Origin: an uncultured Lachnospiraceae bacterium
Lineage (GTDB): Bacteria; Bacillota; Clostridia; Lachnospirales; Lachnospiraceae
Reading direction: 5' to 3'
NCBI GenBank assembly: GCA_910588215.1
Contig: CAJUQJ010000065.1
Coordinates: forward strand, 1-17,071
DNA length: 17,071 nucleotides
Each line of letters starts with the position of its first letter. The first letter of the stretch is position 1. This document shows, one piece after another, positions 6,265 through 13,729 of this stretch. The notes beneath the pieces were generated by a model that was not told the origin of the DNA, ran no database searches, and worked only from the letters and a program-made list of their open reading frames with translations. The position numbers and the translations under genes were made by a program.

Positions 6265-7185
6265 ATGAGTAAGAGTTTTGAGGATTTGTTATCGAAGGTT
6301 TCCGAGTGCAGCGTCAAGAAGGTAGCGGTAGCGGTAGCGCAGGATAGTGCTGTGCTGGAAGCGGTAGCAGCGGCGAAGGAGAGAAACATTGCCGAGGCTG
6401 TGCTGGTAGGCGATGCAGATAAGATCAAGGAAGTGGCGGCAGCAGATAACGTGGATATCAGTGGCTTCGAGATCATCGACGAGAAGGATGACTACACAGC
6501 AGCGCTTAAGGCAGTGGAACTGGTACACCAGGGCAAGGCAGACATGTACATGAAGGGTCTGATCGACACCAAGTCTTTCTTAAAGAGTGTGCTGGATAAA
6601 GAAGTGGGATTGCGGACCGGTAAGGCACTGTCCCATGTATGTGTGTTTGAAGTAGAGGGTATCGATCATCTTCTTTTCCTGACAGACGTGGCTTTCATGA
6701 CCTATCCGACTCTGGAAGACAAGGTACATATCATCGAGAATACAGTGGATGTATGTCATGCATGCGGCATTGCGAATCCCAAGGTAGCGCCGCTGGCAGC
6801 AGTGGAAGTAGTCAATCCCAAGATGCCGGTCACGGTTGAAGCGGCGGAATTGACGAAGATGTGCGAGGAAGGCAAACTGACAGGCTGTGTTGTGGACGGA
6901 CCGCTTTCCTTAGACCTGGCTATCGATCCGGAAGCTGCGAAACATAAGGGAGCGGAGGGCAGGAAGATCGTAGGCGATGCTGACGTACTTCTTTTCCCGG
7001 ATATCCATGCAGGCAACCTGGTATATAAGTGCCTGGTACATACAGCAAAGGTGAAGAACGGCAACATCCTGACAGGAACGAAAGCTCCGGTCATTCTGAC
7101 ATCCCGTTCCGATGATTTCGAGACGAAAGTAAACTCTCTGGCATTGGGTGCAGTAATGGCGGAAGCATTATCCAAGATGAATTAA
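6265..7185 (+). CDS. ptb: Phosphate butyryltransferase
   Basis: This converts butyryl-CoA and phosphate to butyryl phosphate and CoA, in the cytosol. The 306 residues fit Ptb (about 300), which is shorter than most Pta proteins. The family pattern is clear: an N-terminal SFEDLLSKV helix, ADMYMKGLIDTKSFLKSVL (about 94-112), the LFLTDVAF strand, an IENTVDVCHACGI helix, DGPLSLDLAI and the C-terminal DDFETKVNSLALG. The ATG at 6265 is chosen because AAAGGAG (6247-6253) lies 11 bases upstream. The GTG at 6253 would overlap that site. Butyrate kinase follows after 160 bases. Related enzymes act on branched or longer acyl-CoAs, so the exact substrate is inferred from the pairing. No bcd-etf or thiolase genes are in the window. 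Confidence 0.93.
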   Translation: MSKSFEDLLSKVSECSVKKVAVAVAQDSAVLEAVAAAKERNIAEAVLVGDADKIKEVAAADNVDISGFEIIDEKDDYTAALKAVELVHQGKADMYMKGLIDTKSFLKSVLDKEVGLRTGKALSHVCVFEVEGIDHLLFLTDVAFMTYPTLEDKVHIIENTVDVCHACGIANPKVAPLAAVEVVNPKMPVTVEAAELTKMCEEGKLTGCVVDGPLSLDLAIDPEAAKHKGAEGRKIVGDADVLLFPDIHAGNLVYKCLVHTAKVKNGNILTGTKAPVILTSRSDDFETKVNSLALGAVMAEALSKMN

Positions 7186-7255
7186 TATGCAGGATATTTC
7201 CGAAGCTTCAGGCGTTTGTCCTAAAGTACCAGACTTTGTATCATAGATTCTTTTT

Positions 7256-7293
7256 GCGCCGGAGAATGCTTGGGAATAGGGCATGCTCCGCGC
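7256..7293 (+). other. Hairpin in the ptb-buk intergenic region
   Basis: GCGCCGGAGAATGC (7256-7269) pairs with GCATGCTCCGCGC (7281-7293) with small bulges, over an 11-base loop. It lies in the 160-base gap between two genes that are normally co-transcribed. No T-tract follows, so it is more likely an mRNA stability or processing structure than a terminator. A small palindrome (7311-7324) precedes the buk ribosome binding site. Confidence 0.5.
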
Positions 7294-7345
7294 GAAGATC
7301 AGTAATATAATACAGTAGACTGTATGACACAGGAGGTAAAACAGT

Positions 7346-8413
7346 ATGTCAGTAAAAAGTTTGATCATTAATCCGGGTTCCACTTCCACTAAGATCGGTG
7401 TGTTTGAGGATGAGACCCTTTTGTTTGAAGAGACCCTGCGGCATTCCACGGAAGAAATCGCACAGTATGCGACGATCGTGGATCAGAAAGATTTTCGCAA
7501 GGATATCATCGTAAACTTGTTAAAAGAGAAAGAATTCGATATTAATTCCTTGAATATGGTAGTAGGCCGCGGTGGTATGTTAAAGCCGATTCCGGGCGGT
7601 ACTTATGCAGTCAGCGATGACCTTCTGGAGGACCTGAAGATTGGCAGACAGGGACAGCACGCTTCTAATCTGGGCGGCATTCTGGCGAGAGAGATCGGTG
7701 ATTCCATTGGTGCGCCGTCTTATATCGTAGATCCCGTAGTCGTTGATGAGCTGGAGACTATCTCCAGATATTCCGGTGTACCGGAATTGCCCAGAACCAG
7801 CGTATTTCATGCGCTGAATCAGAAAGCAGTGGCGAAGCGCTTCGCGAAAGAGTCCGGCAAGGATTACAATGCGCTGAATCTGGTTGTCGTACATATGGGC
7901 GGTGGTGTTTCCGTAGGCGCGCACAGACAGGGCAAAGTAGTGGATGTATTTAACGCACTGGATGGTGATGGCGCTTTTTCACCGGAAAGAGCGGGCGCGG
8001 TGCCTAGCGGCGCGCTGATCAAGATGTGCTTCTCCGGCCAGTATACCGAGAAGGAAATTTATAAGAAGATCGTGGGCGGCGGCGGTTTCAATGCTTACTG
8101 CGGCACCAACGATATGCGCGATGTAGACAAGATGGTGGATGAAGGCGATGCGAAAGCGGAAGAAGTGCGCGCAGCGTTCATCAGGCAGGTGGCGAAAGAC
8201 ATCGGTTCCATGGCATGTGTTCTGGAAGGCAAGGTTGATCAGATCGTTGTTACCGGTGGTATCGCTTATGATAAGGCAGTCGTAGACGGGCTTAAAGAAC
8301 AGGCGGGATGGATCGCACCGATGACCGTATATCCCGGTGAGGATGAACTGTTGGCGCTGGTGCAGGGCGGACTGCGCGTGCTGAACGGGGAAGAGGCAGC
8401 GATGGTTTATTAG
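7346..8413 (+). CDS. buk: Butyrate kinase
   Basis: This phosphorylates ADP from butyryl phosphate, giving butyrate and ATP, the energy-yielding step paired with Ptb. The 355 residues match Buk and are shorter than acetate kinase (about 400). It is an ASKHA-fold kinase. The N-terminal phosphate loop is INPGSTSTKIGVF (8-20), VVVHMGGGVSVGAH (180-193) forms the second nucleotide-binding motif, and GDGAFSPERAG (207-217) is a Buk signature. The end has DELLALVQGGLRVLNGEE, also typical. The start is fixed by AGGAGG 9 bases before the ATG. It is followed by a strong terminator at 8499-8548. All motifs are intact. Activity on isobutyrate or other short acids is possible in this family. Confidence 0.95.
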   Translation: MSVKSLIINPGSTSTKIGVFEDETLLFEETLRHSTEEIAQYATIVDQKDFRKDIIVNLLKEKEFDINSLNMVVGRGGMLKPIPGGTYAVSDDLLEDLKIGRQGQHASNLGGILAREIGDSIGAPSYIVDPVVVDELETISRYSGVPELPRTSVFHALNQKAVAKRFAKESGKDYNALNLVVVHMGGGVSVGAHRQGKVVDVFNALDGDGAFSPERAGAVPSGALIKMCFSGQYTEKEIYKKIVGGGGFNAYCGTNDMRDVDKMVDEGDAKAEEVRAAFIRQVAKDIGSMACVLEGKVDQIVVTGGIAYDKAVVDGLKEQAGWIAPMTVYPGEDELLALVQGGLRVLNGEEAAMVY

Positions 8414-8498
8414 TATAACGCTTTACCAGGGATGAGACCGGCAGCGATCGCTGAGGTAAAGATAGAAGGATATAGAGATATAATGATATAGCGAGTAG

Positions 8499-8548
8499 AA
8501 CAGGGTGTAAGGCCAGTGAACGGATCACAGGCTTTGCATCCTGTTTTT
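8499..8548 (+). terminator. Strong terminator after buk
   Basis: A 16-bp stem (8499-8514 with 8530-8545, three G-T pairs) is followed by a short T-run (to 8548). The loop region can form an extra small helix (gtga with tcac). It closes the ptb-buk operon. Confidence 0.85.
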
Positions 8549-8609
8549 GCTTATGAGATGGCGCAGACTTTATATTTCAAGTTTTTTAACATGGTCGGTC
8601 GATAAGTGC

Positions 8610-8668
8610 TTGACAGTACTGATTAATTGATATAAACTAGTTTACAATATAAACTATTATAGTATGAT
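8610..8668 (+). promoter_or_regulatory. Promoter with operator-like repeats for the membrane protein at 8709
   Basis: TTTACA (8641-8646) and TATGAT (8663-8668) are spaced by 16 bases. A second -35-like TTGACA lies at 8610-8615. The stretch atataaacta occurs twice (8630-8639 and 8647-8656), 17 bases apart, and AAACTAGTTT (8634-8643) is a perfect palindrome over the -35 box. This arrangement looks like a regulator binding site. The AAACTA/TAGTTT motif resembles the repeat before the winged-helix gene. Confidence 0.5.
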
Positions 8669-8708
8669 ATTTTTCAAGACAGATGGTCGGGGAAGGGAGG
8701 ATACTATC

Positions 8709-9401
8709 ATGAATGAGAGAATTGACAGTGCATTGCAGGATATTACGGTCATAAGAGAGACATTGGACGACACGAAGGTGCATTACAGGGGGATGTATCT
8801 GATGTGTTTTGTGATGGCGGCATTTAACGGTGTCAAGTATTTATGGGCACTGCTGAAGCTATGGTTTATGCCGCAGATGATGGTAGGAGGTATCTTGATC
8901 TGCTACCTCTGGCCGCTTTGCCTGGTGGCCAGTTACTTGTGTATCTACCGGCGTGAGAAGAAGTATTCCAACAAATATTACCTGAGTATGCTGGGGGTCT
9001 GGGGTTTCATGGCGGGGGTTATCCCGGCGATGGCGGCGCTTGTGAACGTTATCAGGTTTTTCATGGCAGGTGGAAGTGTGCCTGTGGAAGCGGCGCAGAT
9101 GCGGGGCAGTCTTTTTATGGAGAGCATTTCGAGTATCTTGCTGCTTTCGATCTTGTTAGTGATATGCGCCTATATTCTGCAGAACAGGATCTTTATGATC
9201 CTGGCTATTTTGAATCTGTTCTGTTTTATGGTGCTGGAGCAGTGCTTTCCTTCTGCGGGCATTCCTTTTCGTGTCGGCGGACAGACGCAGACACTGCTTG
9301 TGTATAGTGCGGCATACTCTATGATGGTCAATTGTCTGGGCTATCTGGCACTGGGGGTGTATCTGTCGGGAAGACGTGCAAATTTGAGTGGATGCAGCTG
9401 A
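8709..9401 (+). CDS. Six-helix integral membrane protein, unknown function
   Basis: This is a 230-residue protein of unknown function. The ATG at 8709 is chosen because GGGAGG (8696-8701) precedes it by 7 bases. An in-frame ATG at 8664 has no ribosome binding site and falls in the promoter. The N-terminal 28 residues are soluble and acidic (MNERIDSALQDITVIRETLDD), probably a short helix. They are followed by about six hydrophobic segments (near 29-45, 52-77, 90-112, 136-158, 161-178 and 192-222) linked by short loops. No transporter or enzyme motif was recognised. The next gene encodes a small winged-helix regulator of a class often paired with such membrane proteins, and both have similar operator-like sites. 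A signalling or stress-related membrane role is possible but not shown. Confidence 0.85.
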   Translation: MNERIDSALQDITVIRETLDDTKVHYRGMYLMCFVMAAFNGVKYLWALLKLWFMPQMMVGGILICYLWPLCLVASYLCIYRREKKYSNKYYLSMLGVWGFMAGVIPAMAALVNVIRFFMAGGSVPVEAAQMRGSLFMESISSILLLSILLVICAYILQNRIFMILAILNLFCFMVLEQCFPSAGIPFRVGGQTQTLLVYSAAYSMMVNCLGYLALGVYLSGRRANLSGCS

Positions 9402-9434
9402 ACAGGTACGGCACAGACCTCTACGTGCGCGGAA

Positions 9435-9492
9435 TTGGGTTAAGGCCAGCGTAGACTTATAGTTAACGACATTAGAAATTTCGTTTACTATA
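9435..9492 (+). promoter_or_regulatory. Promoter and inverted-repeat operator of the winged-helix gene
   Basis: TATAGT (9458-9463) lies 17 bases after a weak TTGGGT (9435-9440). The -10 box is part of an inverted repeat: tatagttaacga (9458-9469) and tcgtttactata (9481-9492) match at 11 of 12 positions with an 11-base spacer. A dimeric winged-helix protein bound here would block the promoter, so autoregulation is likely. Confidence 0.5.
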
Positions 9493-9539
9493 GGTCAAAT
9501 GACCGGATGAGAAGGAACAGACAGAGTGGAAAGAAAGGT

Positions 9540-9836
9540 ATGATCGTTACCATGAAGATAGAAAATATACCCGAGGCATTCAGTGTGACGCTGCGCCTTA
9601 AGATCATAACGGCATTAGTCAGTTCTGCGAGAACCTTTAAGGAACTGCGTGAGATCACGCAGGCGACACAGGGGAATCTAAGCGTACAGCTGACCAAGCT
9701 GGAGGAATGGGGATATCTTACCTCTGAAAAAATGATAGAGAAGAAGAAAACCAAGTCGACTTATACGATAACGGAATTTGGGCTGCAGCAGTTTGAAGCC
9801 TATGTGTCTTTACTGCAGTCAGTGCTGCAGAAGTGA
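9540..9836 (+). CDS. Small winged-helix transcriptional regulator
   Basis: This is a DNA-binding protein of 98 residues from the ATG at 9540. The pattern IPEAFSVTLRLKIITALVSS, then TFKELREITQATQGNLSVQLTKLEEWGYL and KTKSTYTITEFGLQQFEAY, fits the short winged-helix proteins related to MarR/PadR (HTH_34 type). The recognition helix is around QGNLSVQLTKLEE and the wing around TKSTYTIT. There is no ligand or metal motif. The start is uncertain: ATGs at 9507 and 9552 are in frame, and AAGAAAGG just before 9540 favours 9540. It lies 138 bases after the membrane protein gene and has its own candidate promoter with an inverted repeat. It probably controls itself and perhaps the membrane protein upstream. 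Confidence 0.85.
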   Translation: MIVTMKIENIPEAFSVTLRLKIITALVSSARTFKELREITQATQGNLSVQLTKLEEWGYLTSEKMIEKKKTKSTYTITEFGLQQFEAYVSLLQSVLQK

Positions 9837-10161
9837 AATATTAGGGGATATGTATGATGGTAACAGATCAGTCCAAGTCTTTGCATTAACTGCAAAGGCC
9901 GTGCGAAAGCATAAAGGTTGAGGAAGCTGAAGGCTGAATAGTTACATACGAAGTGCCAATACGGCAAATGCACGGCGGGCAGCCCTGCAACCTGAAGTTG
10001 ACAAAGTGCATCGCAGGAAAGATAGAAGATTACAATCAGCTGTACTATTATGATCGAGCAGACCGAGTCCGGAGATGTAAGGGCTTAGGGACTGCAGAGT
10101 AACTTCCGTGGAGACGGAGAAAGGATGTATGAGCGTAAAACGCTTCGGAATGGAGGAAAAG
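9837..10161. other. 325-base gap without a gene
   Basis: No coding region was supported here. It contains a small hairpin (ctttgca at 9879-9885 with tgcaaag at 9891-9897, loop of 5), which may end the winged-helix transcript but has no T-tract. It also holds a copy of the short repeat core tgaatagttaca (9935-9946), which recurs near the window end. TTGACA at 9998-10003 has no good -10 partner 17 bases on. No known RNA was recognised. Confidence 0.5.
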
Positions 10162-10935
10162 ATGAAGTTAGGAGAGAAAATAGTTAAGCTGAGAAAAGAA
10201 AAGGGTCTTTCGCAGGAGGCGCTGGCCGAGCAGATCGGCACGACCAGGCAGGCCGTAAGCAAATGGGAGAACGACCAGGGTTTTCCGGAAACGGAGAAGC
10301 TGCTGCAGTTGTCTAACGTATTTGAGGTGTCGGTAGACTTCCTTTTAAAAGATGAAAAGACAGAAACCGGCAGCGATGAGAAAGGCTATTATGTCAGCCG
10401 GGAATTTGCCAGAGGGTATCTTGCAAATACGAAGAAGACCCTCCTTTATTTGGGGGCATGCTTCTTATTCTGGGCCTTGGCGGGGGTGCCCTGGGTACTT
10501 TTCAGGGAGAATGAGACTTGGCGCATGGCGGGGATGGCCGTGTGCGCGATCCTGGGCGTTCTGGCGATGGTGTTTGGTATGTTTGCGGAAGAGGACCGCT
10601 ATAAGATCCTGAAACGGGAGCCGCTTCTGTTCGATTATGATGTCTTGAAGGAATTGGCTGCAGAATATGACTTTGTGGGAAAGAAGTGCAGACTGATAGC
10701 GATTCCCAGTGTTTCTTTGTTTATCATTGGCATGCTCGCCATTTCCCTTACGATGAGTGGGACCATCCCCTGGACCGGCTACCATGTGCTTGTATTTCTT
10801 GTCTTTGCGGTCAGTCTTTTCGGGTACGTGTATTCTCTCGGTGTTATGGAAGCTTATGAGCTGCTGGTCAGGAACGAAAAGCATGCAGGCAGTTTGTGGT
10901 TCAGGGTGAGGAAGAAATTCAGAGAGAAGCTCTGA
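10162..10935 (+). CDS. XRE-type regulator with C-terminal membrane domain
   Basis: This is a 257-residue protein. Residues 5-60 form a Cro/C1-type helix-turn-helix (KIVKLRKEKGLSQEALAEQ, then TTRQAVSKWENDQGFPETE, ending in SVDFLL). After a charged linker there are about four membrane helices, near 91-112, 119-140, 171-192 and 199-222. The DNA-binding domain is therefore tethered to the membrane and may respond to envelope or lipid signals. This architecture is common in Firmicutes and its inducers are mostly unknown. The ATG at 10162 is chosen because GGAGG (10152-10156) lies just upstream. Starting at 10108 would add 18 residues ahead of the conserved HTH. It is followed by the secA promoter, so it is probably transcribed alone. 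Target genes cannot be told from the sequence. Confidence 0.9.
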   Translation: MKLGEKIVKLRKEKGLSQEALAEQIGTTRQAVSKWENDQGFPETEKLLQLSNVFEVSVDFLLKDEKTETGSDEKGYYVSREFARGYLANTKKTLLYLGACFLFWALAGVPWVLFRENETWRMAGMAVCAILGVLAMVFGMFAEEDRYKILKREPLLFDYDVLKELAAEYDFVGKKCRLIAIPSVSLFIIGMLAISLTMSGTIPWTGYHVLVFLVFAVSLFGYVYSLGVMEAYELLVRNEKHAGSLWFRVRKKFREKL

Positions 10936-10946
10936 TTTTTCTTTTC

Positions 10947-10975
10947 GGTTGAATTTACCTTCTAAATCTGCTACA
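10947..10975 (+). promoter_or_regulatory. Promoter of secA-prfB
   Basis: TTGAAT (10947-10952) and TACAAT (10970-10975) are separated by exactly 17 bases, with TG one base before the -10 (an extended -10). It begins just after the stop codon of the XRE gene. The leader is about 145 nt to the ATG at 11129. It contains a hairpin (10991-10999 with 11008-11016) that is not followed by Ts. Confidence 0.7.
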
Positions 10976-11128
10976 ATATACGTTGGTCAAATGCCTGTAG
11001 CCTGGCAGTGCCGCAGGCCGTTGTTTGGTCAGTTTGCAGCAGGTATTTGATTTCAGCAGCCAAAGGAAGGTAAGTTGTGTATCGGGTTGAAGGGCGAAGC
11101 GCATCCGACGCACGGAAACGAGGCGGTC

Positions 11129-13693
11129 ATGAGTGTAATACAGAAAGTATTTGGAACGCATAGTGAGAGGGAGATCAAGCGCATCAACGGTCTGGTGGAT
11201 AAGATCGAGGATCTGCGCTCCGACATGATGGAATTGTCGGACGAGCAGTTGCGTGACAAGACGAAAGAATATAAGAAGAGGCTGGAGGAAGGAGAGACGC
11301 TGGACGATCTCTTGCCGGAGGCCTATGCCACAGTGCGTGAGGCGGCCCGCAGGATCCTGAAGACGGAGCACTACCGGGTGCAGCTGATCGGCGGTATCGT
11401 ACTGCATCAGGGGCGGATCGCTGAGATGAGGACCGGTGAAGGTAAGACGCAGACCTGTCTTCTGCCGGCTTATCTGAACGCGCTGGAGGGTAAGGGTGTA
11501 CACGTTGTTACCGTCAACGATTATCTGGCGAAGCGTGATGCGGAGTGGATGGGACAGGTACATGAATTCCTGGGGCTGAAGGTTGGCTGTGTCCTGAACG
11601 ATATGAAATCCGACGAGCGCCGGGAAGCCTATAATTGTGACATCACTTATGTGACGAACAATGAGCTGGGCTTCGACTATCTGCGCGATAACATGGTGAT
11701 CTACAAAGAGCAGCTGGTGCTGCGTGACCTGCATTATGCCATCATCGACGAGGTGGACTCGGTGTTGATCGATGAAGCCCGCACACCGCTGATCATTTCC
11801 GGGCAGAGCGGCAAGTCCACGAAGCTCTACGAAGCCTGCGATATCCTGGCCAGACAGCTGACCCGAGGCGAAGACATGGAAGAACTGACCAAGATGGACG
11901 CCATCATGGGTGTGGAACGTGAGGAGACAGGTGACTTTATCGTCAATGAGAAGGATAAAGTGGTGAACCTGACTGCCCAGGGCGTGAGCAAGGTTGAACG
12001 CTTTTTCCAGATTGAGAATCTGGCCGATCCGGAGAATCTGGAGATCCAGCATAATATCATCCTGGCGCTGCGTGCCCACAATCTGATGTTCCGCGACCAG
12101 GATTATGTAGTGAAAGACGATCAGGTGCTGATCGTGGATGGTTTTACGGGCCGTATCATGCCGGGCAGACGCTATTCCGACGGATTGCATCAGGCGATCG
12201 AGGCCAAGGAACATGTGAAGGTGAAGCGGGAGAGCAAGACGCTTGCCACCATTACGTTCCAGAACTTCTTTAATAAATTTGAGAAAAAAGCCGGCATGAC
12301 CGGTACGGCGTTGACGGAGGAAAAGGAATTCCGTGATATTTACGGCATGGACGTAGTGTCAATCCCTACCAATAAGCCGATCGCGCGTATCGATCATCAG
12401 GACAGTGTATACAAGACGAGAAAAGAGAAACTGCGTGCCATCGTCATGGCAGTGGAGGAGGCTCATGCCAAGGGGCAGCCGGTACTGGTGGGTACCATCA
12501 ATATCGATGCCTCGGAGGAGTTGAGCGGTCTGCTGAAACGGCGCGGTATCGAGCATAAGGTGTTGAATGCCAAATTCCATGAGATGGAGGCGGAGATCGT
12601 AGCGGACGCCGGTATTCACGGGGCGGTGACTATCGCCACCAATATGGCGGGCCGTGGTACGGATATCAAGTTGGATGAGGAAGCCAAGGCGGCAGGCGGC
12701 TTGATGATCGTCGGCACGGAGCGTCATGAGTCCAGACGTATTGACAATCAGCTGCGCGGACGAAGTGGTCGTCAGGGCGATCCGGGTGAATCCAGATTCT
12801 ATATTTCACTGGAGGATGACCTGATGCGTCTGTTTGGCTCCGATCGGATGATCACTATGTTTAACGCATTGGGTATCCCGGAAGGACAGGAGATCGAGCA
12901 TAAGGCGTTGACGAAGGCTATCGAGTCGGCGCAGAAGAAGATCGAGAACAACAACTTCGGTATCAGAAAAAGCCTGTTAGAGTATGACCAGGTCATGAAC
13001 GAGCAGAGAGAGATCATCTACGAGGAGAGAAGGCGCGTCTTAAACGGCGAGAGTATGCGGGATGTCATCTACAAGATGATCACGGATATCACGGAGAATT
13101 GCGTGGATATCTGCATCGGCGACGATACGGATTTTGAAGAGTGGGATTTCAATGAGTTGAATACACTGCTTCTGCCGACGATCCCTCTGAAGCCTTTGAG
13201 TGTTGAGCGGGTGTTGAAGCCGAAGAAGAACAGCCTAAAGCAGCAGCTGAAGGAGGAAGCAGTCAAACTCTATGAGGCTAAAGAGGCAGAATTTCCCGAG
13301 CCGGAGGCGATCAGAGAAATTGAGCGCGTGATCCTGCTGAAGGTGATCGACAGGAAATGGATGGATCATATCGACGATATGGATCAGTTGCGGCAGGGTG
13401 CGGGTCTGCAGGCCTATGCCCAGAAGGATCCGCTTGTGGAATATAAGATGAACGGTTATGAGATGTTCGACGATATGACACAGAATATCAGGGAAGAGAC
13501 CGTCAGACTCTTACTCCATGTGCGCATCGAGCAGAAGGTGGAGAGAGAACAGGTAGCCAAAGTGACCGGTACGAACAAGGACGATACGATCCAGAAGGGT
13601 CCGGTAAAACGCATGGAGGCCAAGGTGTATCCCAACGATCCCTGTCCGTGCGGATCCGGGAAGAAGTATAAGCAGTGCTGTGGCAGGAAATAA
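11129..13693 (+). CDS. secA: Preprotein translocase ATPase SecA
   Basis: This is the motor that pushes unfolded preproteins through SecYEG at the cytoplasmic membrane. The 854 residues are in the usual range. Walker A is MRTGEGKT (100-107) and Walker B is IDEVDSVLIDEARTPLIISG (206-225). The preprotein cross-linking domain follows, and the second helicase domain has GTERHESRRIDNQLRGRSGR. The end is a zinc-binding SEC-C motif with CPCGSGKKYKQCC. The start is ambiguous: the ATG at 11129 gives the normal N-terminus (MSVIQKVFGTHSERE) with GAGG 5 bases upstream. An in-frame TTG at 11075 has a stronger site (AAAGGAAGG) and would add 18 unconserved residues. It is followed after 36 bases by prfB, a common neighbour pair in Firmicutes. 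There is one SecA in the window and no sign of an accessory SecA2. Confidence 0.97.
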   Translation: MSVIQKVFGTHSEREIKRINGLVDKIEDLRSDMMELSDEQLRDKTKEYKKRLEEGETLDDLLPEAYATVREAARRILKTEHYRVQLIGGIVLHQGRIAEMRTGEGKTQTCLLPAYLNALEGKGVHVVTVNDYLAKRDAEWMGQVHEFLGLKVGCVLNDMKSDERREAYNCDITYVTNNELGFDYLRDNMVIYKEQLVLRDLHYAIIDEVDSVLIDEARTPLIISGQSGKSTKLYEACDILARQLTRGEDMEELTKMDAIMGVEREETGDFIVNEKDKVVNLTAQGVSKVERFFQIENLADPENLEIQHNIILALRAHNLMFRDQDYVVKDDQVLIVDGFTGRIMPGRRYSDGLHQAIEAKEHVKVKRESKTLATITFQNFFNKFEKKAGMTGTALTEEKEFRDIYGMDVVSIPTNKPIARIDHQDSVYKTRKEKLRAIVMAVEEAHAKGQPVLVGTINIDASEELSGLLKRRGIEHKVLNAKFHEMEAEIVADAGIHGAVTIATNMAGRGTDIKLDEEAKAAGGLMIVGTERHESRRIDNQLRGRSGRQGDPGESRFYISLEDDLMRLFGSDRMITMFNALGIPEGQEIEHKALTKAIESAQKKIENNNFGIRKSLLEYDQVMNEQREIIYEERRRVLNGESMRDVIYKMITDITENCVDICIGDDTDFEEWDFNELNTLLLPTIPLKPLSVERVLKPKKNSLKQQLKEEAVKLYEAKEAEFPEPEAIREIERVILLKVIDRKWMDHIDDMDQLRQGAGLQAYAQKDPLVEYKMNGYEMFDDMTQNIREETVRLLLHVRIEQKVEREQVAKVTGTNKDDTIQKGPVKRMEAKVYPNDPCPCGSGKKYKQCCGRK

Positions 13694-13729
13694 AATAATT
13701 CAAAATAAATAAAAAGGTGGTGACGTTAA

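Noticed and set aside
9879..10003. Structured RNA in the gap before the XRE gene
   Set aside because: Several short inverted repeats are present (9898-9904 with 9970-9976, 9915-9920 with 9988-9993), but they cross each other and do not nest into a stable fold. No known RNA family was recognised.
10352..10612. Frame inside the XRE regulator gene
   Set aside because: It overlaps an intact gene in another frame and encodes an Arg/Trp-rich, unlikely protein.
10955..12214. Long open frame antisense to secA (419 codons)
   Set aside because: SecA on the other strand is unambiguous. The antisense frame reflects GC-ending codons and shows no protein motif.
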